A stretch of 5,207 nucleotides of DNA from an uncultured Thermoanaerobacterales bacterium (GTDB lineage: Bacteria > Bacillota > Clostridia > Christensenellales > UBA1242): assembly GCA_900557695.1 (NCBI GenBank), contig USTP01000069.1, positions 1-5,207 of the forward strand, in the 5' to 3' direction. Below are positions 1-5,161 of the stretch, piece by piece. The position numbers and the translations under genes are program-made. The notes below the pieces were generated by a model that worked only from the letters and a program-made list of their open reading frames with translations, did not search any database and was not told the origin of the DNA. Each line of letters begins with the position of its first letter. Within the stretch, counting starts at the first letter, position 1.

Positions 1-46
1 AGATGACGTCGAGTCTCGTGGGCTCGGAGATGTGTATAAGAGACAG
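1..46. other. Nextera/Tn5 sequencing adapter, not biological
   Basis: These bases match the Illumina Nextera i7-side adapter. The 19-bp Tn5 mosaic end occupies 28-46, preceded by the transferase-side adapter sequence, an apparent 8-base index (positions 5-12, reading TCGACGTC in the opposite orientation) and four bases of the P7 side. The same 46 bases occur in reverse complement at the other end of the window. This is untrimmed read-through adapter built into the assembly. It should be removed before any homology search, and it shows that the contig stops for technical reasons. Confidence 0.98.
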
Positions 47-995
47 ATGTAGGAGATGTTAAAATTGCAGACACATCAGGATTATTTTGTTGTCTATCAG
101 TCTGCTTATTCTTCCACTGTATTAAAGTTTTTATAACAATGTCGGTAACAGGTATTTCTCTTATACTACAAGTTGTTTTCGTATCACCAATGACTGTTAT
201 TCGGTCTTTAATATTGCCTTGCTCGTCAAACTTAGGCACTTGTGTTATTGCTCTTTCAACTTTTATTGTTTTATTATCAAAGTCTATATTTTTCCATTTT
301 AAAGCAAGTGCTTCACCAATACGAAGTCCAGCAAACATAAGTGTAATGCAAAGTGGCTTTATAAAATTTGCTTCATCTTTAATTAAAGCATCTAAAAATT
401 TATCCCTAATCTCTGGTGGCATTGCTTTGTATTTTTCATCATCGTTTGCTTGATAAATATTCCTTTTGCCTTTAATTTTTACTTTAAGTGTAGGGTTGAC
501 AAGTATCCATTTGTTATCAATTGCATATTCAAAAAATTGGTTTAATAAGTGTTTGCATTTTTTGACAGTATCATTGCTATATCCTTGTTCCATTAAATTG
601 TTAACTAATTTTTGTATAGCATAGTTATCTATTTCATAGACTTTCATCTTGCCAATTAGTGGAGCAATATGCAATTTGAAATTTCTAATGTTCCCTTCAA
701 ATGTTCGTGGACTTACAGCACTTTTTTTAAAAGTCATAAGATATTCAAACATCAAAGTTTCTAGGTCATTTTGCTCAACCAAATCATAAGAATTACTTTT
801 CATTCTTCCGCTAATTTCAGAAAGTTTTTTAACAACTTCCGCCCGAGATTTCCCATAAATTGTCTTTCGTATAATCTTTCCATTTTCATCATAGCCCATT
901 GTTAGTGCTCCGCCCCAACGACCATCACTTCTTTGAAAAATCGAGCCTTCATTATTAGCTCTACGAGTTCTCTTGACTGCTTTCTTTTTAGCCAT
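47..995 (-). CDS. int: Tyrosine recombinase (integrase), C-terminus missing
   Basis: This is a site-specific integrase that would catalyse integration and excision of the mobile element. The reading frame starts at ATG 995-993 and stays open through 316 codons to the adapter junction, so its stop is not present. Residues about 15-60 (GSIF, DGRWGG, GYDENGK) resemble the AP2-like arm-binding domain of Tn916/phage integrases. Residues about 77-165 fit the SAM-like core-binding domain. The catalytic domain begins near 190 and shows the first catalytic arginine in AGLRIGEALALKW (R225) and the beta-hairpin lysine in GDTKT (K273). The HxxR box, the H/W residue and the nucleophilic tyrosine would lie in the missing part, probably some 70-90 residues by comparison with the Tn916 integrase of about 405 residues. 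The start overlaps the xis stop by 8 nt and has an AGGTG-like ribosome binding site just upstream. Truncation by the contig end, not decay, is the likely cause. Confidence 0.95.
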
Positions 996-1245
996 TTTGC
1001 ACCTCGCTTTGAGCGTTGTTAAGAGTTAGCCAAGTGACAAAATTAAGAACGCTTACAACTTGTCTTTTGCCGACTTTTGTTGTTGGAAAAGTTTTGCTTC
1101 GCATAAGATTTCTCACATTATCTCTGCCAAGTCCAGTGATTTTGATAAGGTCCTCACAGTCTAAAAAATCTTTGTTGTATTTAGTTGAAATTCGGTCAAC
1201 TTCCGCTTGTATAAGTTCATTTAAATTTAAGTTTGTATAGTTCAT
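988..1245 (-). CDS. xis: Excisionase-like winged-helix DNA-binding protein
   Basis: This is a small protein of 85 residues that would act as recombination directionality factor (excisionase) for the integrase encoded immediately downstream. Residues about 28-73 follow the excisionase/HTH_17 pattern: a helix-turn-helix (DLIKITGLGRDNVRNLMRS), then the wing (FPTTKVGKRQVVSVLNFVTWL), corresponding to the family's usual 'hydrophobic-P-x-x-K/R-x-G-K/R' arrangement. The N-terminal 27 residues are a polar extension of unknown role. ATG 1245-1243 is chosen because a strong GAGGAGA ribosome binding site precedes it by 5 nt. The stop TAA (990-988) lies inside the start of int, giving the 8-nt overlap ATGGCTAA, so the two are probably translationally coupled. 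The family-level call is inferred from sequence pattern and context. It could also be a repressor of the integration module. Confidence 0.85.
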   Translation of the reverse strand: MNYTNLNLNELIQAEVDRISTKYNKDFLDCEDLIKITGLGRDNVRNLMRSKTFPTTKVGKRQVVSVLNFVTWLTLNNAQSEVQNG

Positions 1246-1250
1246 TTTTG

Positions 1251-1318
1251 TCTCCTCAAAAAATTAAAATTTTCTTTTCTAAATCTATAAAATCTCTCTA
1301 TTCTAAATTTTTGAGAAA
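1251..1318 (-). promoter_or_regulatory. xis ribosome binding site with a possible sequestering stem
   Basis: The Shine-Dalgarno GAGGAGA lies at 1257-1251, 5 nt before the xis ATG. In the minus-strand RNA the arm CUCAAAAA (1315-1308) is complementary to UUUUUGAG (1262-1255). Three more pairs, two of them G-U, extend the stem over the rest of the binding site (1318-1316 with 1254-1252). The stem would be about 11 bp with a 45-nt loop. The binding site is certain enough. The stem is A/U-rich and may be chance. Confidence 0.4.
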
Positions 1319-1370
1319 GAACGCATGGTAGCCTTACTTCTTTCTGCATAATAACAAATTTTCTATATTT

Positions 1371-1401
1371 AAAAGGGCGTCTGGGTATCCCAGCAAAGCC
1401 C
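1371..1401 (-). terminator. G+C-rich hairpin, possible terminator or dispersed repeat unit
   Basis: On the minus strand GGGC (1401-1398) pairs with GCCC (1378-1375), and inside it CTGGG (1393-1389) pairs with CCCAG (1385-1381) around a 3-nt ATA loop, with a 4/2-nt internal loop between the stems. It is followed by TTTT (1374-1371). The structure is suited to intrinsic termination of transcripts leaving the relaxase gene. Its G+C content contrasts with the A/T-rich surroundings, so a small interspersed repeat is an alternative. Confidence 0.45.
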
Positions 1402-1438
1402 AAAATGACGAGAAAATCAAAAATTTTAAGCGTATCAG

Positions 1439-1467
1439 TAAAAAGTGTTTTATTTAGGCACTTTTTA
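1439..1467 (-). terminator. Candidate A/T-rich terminator after the relaxase gene
   Basis: This is a perfect 9-bp inverted repeat, TAAAAAGTG (1439-1447) and CACTTTTTA (1459-1467), around an 11-nt loop, located 65 nt downstream of the relaxase stop. Having A-rich and T-rich arms, it resembles a bidirectional intrinsic terminator. With the hairpin at 1371-1401 it would separate the mobilization operon from xis-int. Confidence 0.4.
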
Positions 1468-1531
1468 GCACTTAAAATGATGTTTGTTTCTCGCTTATGC
1501 TCTATACTATAAATACCTACAAAAATATATA

Positions 1532-2728
1532 TCACATTTCAAAATCACTACTTAAATATCCTTGTTCAATCAGTGTTTTAATTCTCATTTCTTCAAGTGT
1601 ATTCATATAATCTTGAAATGCTTTAATTGTTTCGTATTCAATTTTTGAATTAAGATATAAACACTCATCAATTTCTTTTATCAACTTGCTTTTTTGAATG
1701 CGCTTTTCCACCAAATTTTTAGCATTCAATTTCAGTCTTTCTTTATCTTTAAGTTCTAAATTTTTAGCACTTTCAATGACAATGTTTCCAAGTCTTCGAT
1801 AGATATCATTTATCATTTTATCTCCGACACATTGTATAGGTTTATCATATCCATTACGCTTACAATAACTATTTACTAATTCATCTTTTTCTTTTACCAT
1901 CTCATCAAAATCTTGTTTGTAAAGTGATATATTTGAATTGTGTTTAATGATATAGTTTGAAATATTATCAATCTGCGATTTTAAGTTTTGCATACTTTCA
2001 GAGTTATAAAAAGTGGGTGCTTTTTGTGGAATTTGATTTGCGAGACTTATTAACATATTCTTTAATTTTAGCCCAGAAATTCCGTTTATTTCTTCTTTAA
2101 AACTTTTTGTAAGGTCAGTTCTTATCTTTATCTCTCGTGCTTTAAAATCAGTTGCTGTGAGTTCAATATTTGCCTTAAACTCGTCCATTGCCTTTGATGA
2201 TATTCGTCCACGAGAAAAACCTTTTTCATTGCCTCTTATTCGCAAAGGTTGTTTTTCGAAAAAGACTATATGAATATGCCTATTATCGGTATTCTCGTGA
2301 AGTCCTGCAAACCATTCAATATTGTTTGGATTAAGTCCTGCTCGTTTGAAATATTTAGGCAGTTCACTTTTAACAAGATTACATGCTTGCTCAAAATTCG
2401 CACACCACTTTTTGCCAAACTTCTCTTCAAAAGAAATAACACCACTCCAAATAACCGACTTTGTTTTTCTTAAATCTTTTCGCACTTGTGCAATATCTTC
2501 ACTTTTCATTTTACCATTTTGATTGAAAATTCCAGATGATTTTGAGTTGTTGTTTGAATACTCAACAAAATCAAGTTTTTGTAAATCTTTAATTCCAGTC
2601 GCAATATATTTAAGATAATCACTATATTTGTTTGAAGAATAGTAATCTCTCTTGTCCTGCATTTTCTTATCTTTGTAGTGGGGTAGAAAAAACTCTTGCA
2701 TATAAACAACATTGGGAACACTATTCAT
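1532..2728 (-). CDS. Relaxase, MobL/MOB(P)-like mobilization protein
   Basis: This 398-residue protein is a DNA-nicking relaxase that would cleave the element's oriT and pilot the strand during conjugative mobilization. The diagnostic metal-binding motif III is HENTDNRHIHIVFFE, with H144, H151 and H153 and an acidic D148. It is preceded by the family-typical block SVIWSGVISFEEKF (91-104), as in MobL relaxases that carry W-x-x-VISF followed by H-x-NTDN-x-HIHI. The N-terminal block DYLKYIATG (37-45) resembles the MobL 'YIATR' region and makes Y41 a tentative candidate for the nicking tyrosine. The C-terminal part (about 240-390) is charged and helical with coiled-coil character and no recognised domain. 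ATG 2728-2726 overlaps the upstream gene's stop by 8 nt (ATGAATAG), with a weak AAGAGAG binding site inside that gene, so translation is probably coupled. No type IV secretion genes are visible, so transfer would depend on a helper. Confidence 0.87.
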   Translation of the reverse strand: MNSVPNVVYMQEFFLPHYKDKKMQDKRDYYSSNKYSDYLKYIATGIKDLQKLDFVEYSNNNSKSSGIFNQNGKMKSEDIAQVRKDLRKTKSVIWSGVISFEEKFGKKWCANFEQACNLVKSELPKYFKRAGLNPNNIEWFAGLHENTDNRHIHIVFFEKQPLRIRGNEKGFSRGRISSKAMDEFKANIELTATDFKAREIKIRTDLTKSFKEEINGISGLKLKNMLISLANQIPQKAPTFYNSESMQNLKSQIDNISNYIIKHNSNISLYKQDFDEMVKEKDELVNSYCKRNGYDKPIQCVGDKMINDIYRRLGNIVIESAKNLELKDKERLKLNAKNLVEKRIQKSKLIKEIDECLYLNSKIEYETIKAFQDYMNTLEEMRIKTLIEQGYLSSDFEM

Positions 2729-3179
2729 TCAACAACTCTCTTAAATGATTTTGTTTTTCTTCTTCAAGTCCATACTCGTCAAGTGGAGTGTATTTCCAAT
2801 CATTAGTGTAGTTGTGTATATTGATATTGCTAATCTTGTTTAATATTTTAGTTGTCAAATTCAAAAGCGATTGATTAGTTTTTATCTCGACATTTGTTTG
2901 AATATAGTCCATTTTTTGCCTACCCATAATGTTTGCAAGTTTTTCATCTATGTTTTGCAGATATTTTTTAATTTCAGAAATGTTTATATTTTGATTTATA
3001 ACATTATCTCCAAGCAATTTGTCCGCACCAACCAAAGCAAAATATTTTATCATATCGCTTTTGCTATCAAACTTATTTGAAAACATTTTAATTGCTCTTT
3101 CAAAAACTTTGTTTTCTTCTTCATCATACACCCGAAACAAATAACTATTCTTCAAATCTTTTGTTTTTATTCTTACCAT
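2721..3179 (-). CDS. Putative relaxosome accessory protein, ribbon-helix-helix-like
   Basis: This is a 152-residue protein directly upstream of and overlapping the relaxase gene, the position where MobC-like oriT-binding accessory proteins are usually found. Residues 13-57 can be read as a ribbon-helix-helix fold: a beta strand (YLFRVYDEE), a first helix (NKVFERAIKMFSNK) and a second helix (SKSDMIKYFALVGADKLL). Residues about 67-88 form an amphipathic helix suited to oligomerisation. The C-terminal end is acidic. The start is taken as ATG 3179-3177 because GGGAGG sits 4 nt before it. A frame extension to a TTG at 3191 would place the start codon upstream of that binding site. No strong family motif is visible, so the coding call is firm but the function is inferred from fold pattern and position. 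A transcriptional autoregulator is the alternative. Confidence 0.72.
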   Translation of the reverse strand: MVRIKTKDLKNSYLFRVYDEEENKVFERAIKMFSNKFDSKSDMIKYFALVGADKLLGDNVINQNINISEIKKYLQNIDEKLANIMGRQKMDYIQTNVEIKTNQSLLNLTTKILNKISNINIHNYTNDWKYTPLDEYGLEEEKQNHLRELLNE

Positions 3180-3183
3180 AAAA

Positions 3184-3189
3184 CCTCCC
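3184..3189 (-). promoter_or_regulatory. Ribosome binding site fixing the accessory gene start
   Basis: GGGAGG on the minus strand, four nucleotides before ATG 3179-3177. It decides in favour of that ATG over the in-frame TTG at 3191, which lies upstream of the binding site. Confidence 0.85.
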
Positions 3190-3224
3190 AATAATTTTTA
3201 AGCCTTTCTATATCTCTTTCTATT

Positions 3225-3256
3225 TCAAATTAAAGGGGCAATGATTTTCACCTCCT
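3225..3256 (-). promoter_or_regulatory. Strong orphan Shine-Dalgarno with possible mini leader peptide
   Basis: AGGAGG (3256-3251) is the strongest binding site in the window, yet no ordinary ORF follows: all three frames close within a few codons. With optimal 9-nt spacing TTG CCC CTT TAA (3241-3230) would give a tripeptide. ATT at 3242 or GTG at 3251 would give 5 or 8 residues ending at TGA (3227-3225). Placed just after an intrinsic terminator and about 50-70 nt before the accessory gene, it could be a leader peptide signal, or the remnant of a lost gene. Translation is not proven. Confidence 0.4.
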
Positions 3257-3271
3257 CTTAATTTTCTCAAC

Positions 3272-3303
3272 AAAAAAAGAACTGTCGGTGGATAACAGTT
3301 CTT
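3272..3303 (-). terminator. Intrinsic terminator or attenuator before the mobilization genes
   Basis: On the minus strand AAGAACTGT (3303-3295), loop TATCCACCG (3294-3286) and ACAGTTCTT (3285-3277) form a perfect 9-bp stem, running into an uninterrupted T run (to 3272). This is the clearest rho-independent terminator in the window. It ends transcripts coming from the helix-turn-helix gene, or attenuates transcription into the accessory-relaxase operon. An oriT inverted repeat is the alternative, given its position just upstream of the mobilization genes. Confidence 0.8.
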
Positions 3304-3331
3304 CTATTTCGTCTTATATTTATAGCCCCTC

Positions 3332-3337
3332 ATTATA
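3332..3337 (-). promoter_or_regulatory. Consensus -10 hexamer TATAAT, possible leader promoter
   Basis: TATAAT on the minus strand (3337-3332), with no good -35 at 16-18 bp; the nearest TTGCCT is only 12 bp away. If active, transcription would start near 3325 and reach the terminator hairpin after about 20 nt, making a short attenuated leader for the mobilization genes. In such A/T-rich DNA an isolated -10 match can occur by chance. Confidence 0.3.
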
Positions 3338-3353
3338 TAGGACAAAAATAGGC

Positions 3354-3403
3354 AAAAAATTAAGGCATTTTTTGAGTTTTATGCTAAATTTTTTAAAAAA
3401 TTT
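3354..3403. repeat. A/T palindromes after the helix-turn-helix gene
   Basis: A perfect 18-bp palindrome of A and T tracts lies at 3386-3403, directly touching the stop codon of the helix-turn-helix gene. A second inverted repeat follows (AAAAAAT at 3354-3360 and ATTTTTT at 3367-3373, 6-nt loop TAAGGC). They may serve as a weak terminator, intrinsically bent DNA, or a binding site for the nearby DNA-binding proteins. No G+C stem is present. Confidence 0.4.
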
Positions 3404-4135
3404 TTATTTTAGGGTCTTTTCTTTCAGTTTTTCAATAAAATCATCAACCATTTTTAACACTTGCATAACATTTCCTTTGAATGTTTTAAGTTTTTCAAAG
3501 TGAGCCTCAATTCCATATTCTGCAAATGTTTTATTTGTATTTTTAATCCAATTATCATCAAGATTAGAGTAGTCAATTTGTTTGCTTAATTGCTCTTTAA
3601 TGTTTTTATTTGCACCAGTCTTTATTGTGCGTGAAATTGCTTTCTTAATCTCTTTTATCAAATCTTGCACATCATTCAAATTTACTTTAAATTGACCAGT
3701 TTTTCTTATTTCTTCAATATATTGTTTAAATCCTTGTTCGGTTTCAAGTTGTAGATTATAAAATTCTTCTGTGTCTTTAAATTCTTTATCATTACAAAGA
3801 AAAGTGCGATAATTTAAGAAAATCGTATCAAGTCTTCCATTGATAGCAGCAGGGCTAATACCTAACTTTTCGGCAATATCTTTTTGCTTAACACCAGTCA
3901 TATAGTCAAGCAAAATTTCTCTATCTTCTTGTGACAATTTATAAATATTCCTGTATAAAACTTTAGTGTTGATTTTCTTCTGCCATTCATCTTCGACAGA
4001 AACAGAGTAGTGCCCATGATTTGCGATAACATTTTCTATATCTTGACCGGTTTTCTGTTCAATCTGTGAAAAACTAACTTCATGTCTTCTGACTTTTCTT
4101 TCCAAACTTTCTATACTAGGTGTTTTGTTATTCAT
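3404..4135 (-). CDS. Sigma-region-4-like helix-turn-helix regulator
   Basis: This 243-residue putative DNA-binding regulator has residues about 66-109 (LSQEDREILLDYMTG, then QKDIAEKLGISPAAINGRLDTIF) that match the sigma-70 region 4 / LuxR-like helix-turn-helix pattern, with the recognition helix in 'GISPAAINGRL'. No sigma region 2 is present, so it is unlikely to be a complete sigma factor. The N-terminal 65 residues and the long lysine-rich, helical C-terminal part (about 115-243) are not recognised. Similar sigma-like proteins occur as regulators in integrative and conjugative elements. ATG 4135-4133 is chosen because AGGGGA precedes it by 7 nt. An in-frame TTG at 4162 has no binding site. 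It lies 42 bp after the OLD-family gene, and may be cotranscribed with it, and upstream of the terminator that precedes the mobilization genes. Confidence 0.82.
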   Translation of the reverse strand: MNNKTPSIESLERKVRRHEVSFSQIEQKTGQDIENVIANHGHYSVSVEDEWQKKINTKVLYRNIYKLSQEDREILLDYMTGVKQKDIAEKLGISPAAINGRLDTIFLNYRTFLCNDKEFKDTEEFYNLQLETEQGFKQYIEEIRKTGQFKVNLNDVQDLIKEIKKAISRTIKTGANKNIKEQLSKQIDYSNLDDNWIKNTNKTFAEYGIEAHFEKLKTFKGNVMQVLKMVDDFIEKLKEKTLK

Positions 4136-4141
4136 TAAATT

Positions 4142-4147
4142 TCCCCT
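4142..4147 (-). promoter_or_regulatory. Ribosome binding site fixing the regulator start
   Basis: AGGGGA on the minus strand, 7 nt before ATG 4135-4133. It supports this start over the in-frame TTG at 4162. The 42-bp gap to the OLD-family gene (4136-4177) holds no convincing promoter or terminator. Confidence 0.7.
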
Positions 4148-4177
4148 GACAAAAGTATTCAAAATCTAAAGTGTATT

Positions 4178-5161
4178 TTAGGACTTAACTAATAATCCTA
4201 ATCTTATAAAAAGATTTTTAAAATTGTTTATACACTTTTTTCCCAATTTGTAGGAACCATTTTCAACAGCATTACTTAATAATTTAGCAACCAATGTTTT
4301 GCTTAATTTGCTACATCCATTTGTTGAACAAAACTTATCTATTTCTTCTCTTGTTACTATATCCTCAATCATTTTTGGATTAGTTTTATACTCTTTTTTC
4401 TCTATATTGCTTTCTGATACATCGACAACATAGTTATAACTTTCGCCTATACAAGAATTAAAAATGTCTTTTATTTTATTCCCACCAGCTTCTACACCTT
4501 CCTCGTCAAAGTCAAATATTGATAAAAATTTACAACCCCAACCGTGTAAAATCATACATATATTTACGCTGTTGGATGCTCCTTCTGATGGTATTATAAC
4601 AATATTGTTTAAATCAACTTTTAACTGTTTAGCCATTAAACAAATATAAATATAATCGCTCATACCTTCAGTCACTATATTTAGTTTATTTTTGGCAGGA
4701 CCAAATGTATCTGTTAAATTCATTCCTAGAGCTCTAATGATAGGAGTTAACGTATCATTTTGACTTTCTGGTGCTATTTTAGGGTCATAAGCTGTTTTAT
4801 AAATATATGTATATTCATCTTGACCTTTTACTACAGCTCTAATTCGATGAATCCCTTCATTCTCAATATCTAACATATAAGGAGAATGTGTTGTATAGAT
4901 TATTTGATTTCCCTTTTCAGCAAGATGATTAAATAAGTTAATTAATTCTCTTTGAGCATTAACATGTAAACTTATACCAGGCTCATCCAATAGAAATACA
5001 ACATTTCTACTTACTTCATTTGCAATCATATCAATAAATAAATTTAAATACCATTTTAACCCATTACTTCTTTCTGATAAATATAAAACATTCCCATTCT
5101 CTTTATTTACAGTAAAAACAATATTCCCAGCATTAAACTCTATTCCTAAACATATTTTTTC
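4178..5161 (-). CDS. OLD-family ATP-dependent nuclease (ATPase plus TOPRIM), N-terminus missing
   Basis: The visible 327 residues are the C-terminal part of an ABC-type ATPase fused to a TOPRIM nuclease, as in OLD proteins and GajA. In order: a signature-like segment LSERSNGLKW (about 28-37), Walker B VVFLLDEPGISLH with D59-E60, and the switch histidine in TTHSP (H92). The TOPRIM domain then shows VTEG (E165), PSEGASN (around G194) and DFDEEG (D217, D219), all the expected metal-binding positions. A MIEDI segment after the TOPRIM core is like the 'IEDL' of relatives. Walker A and the true start are missing because the contig ends. The apparent GTG start upstream encodes VYKRQ from adapter. 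OLD-family proteins act in phage interference and DNA processing. As cargo of a mobile element this one is plausibly a defence gene. The gene directly downstream is a regulator, not a UvrD-like helicase, so it is not a standard Gabija pair. Confidence 0.9.
   Translation of the reverse strand, partial: EKICLGIEFNAGNIVFTVNKENGNVLYLSERSNGLKWYLNLFIDMIANEVSRNVVFLLDEPGISLHVNAQRELINLFNHLAEKGNQIIYTTHSPYMLDIENEGIHRIRAVVKGQDEYTYIYKTAYDPKIAPESQNDTLTPIIRALGMNLTDTFGPAKNKLNIVTEGMSDYIYICLMAKQLKVDLNNIVIIPSEGASNSVNICMILHGWGCKFLSIFDFDEEGVEAGGNKIKDIFNSCIGESYNYVVDVSESNIEKKEYKTNPKMIEDIVTREEIDKFCSTNGCSKLSKTLVAKLLSNAVENGSYKLGKKCINNFKNLFIRLGLLVKS

Larger units (their letters stand above)
1242..1535 (-). other. Doubtful 97-codon frame filling the relaxase-xis gap
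   Basis: A frame beginning with GTG (1535-1533) and ending with TGA (1244-1242) fills the gap between the relaxase and xis, overlapping each neighbour by 4 nt (GTGA and ATGA). For: an open frame of this length is unusual in DNA this A/T-rich, and the exact tiling looks like a coupled operon gene. Against: there is no ribosome binding site before the GTG; the predicted product is a very basic K/R/F/I-rich chain with no recognisable domain; and the frame runs through two hairpins that look like terminators. The segment also contains the G+C-richest patch of the gap. I do not recognise a family. More likely it is noncoding, possibly a decayed insert that happens to be open. Confidence 0.25.

Noticed and set aside
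139..453. Plus-strand 104-codon frame
   Set aside because: It is antisense to the catalytic region of the integrase, which has clear family motifs; the plus-strand translation is low-complexity and has no domain.
2506..2721. Minus-strand 71-codon frame overlapping the relaxase start
   Set aside because: It is an out-of-frame shadow of the relaxase N-terminus with no domain and no separate binding site of note.
3180..3191. Upstream TTG start for the accessory protein
   Set aside because: The TTG is upstream of the GGGAGG binding site that serves the ATG at 3179.
4136..4162. Upstream TTG start for the helix-turn-helix protein
   Set aside because: It has no binding site, whereas the ATG at 4135 has AGGGGA 7 nt upstream.
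4178..5161. Gabija system (GajA plus GajB)
   Set aside because: The nuclease has the right architecture, but the gene immediately downstream is a helix-turn-helix protein and no helicase is visible; the upstream side is not available.
47..5161. CRISPR array, tRNA or rRNA genes
   Set aside because: I saw no regularly spaced repeats, no cloverleaf with the conserved TTCGA-type arm and no rRNA-like segments.
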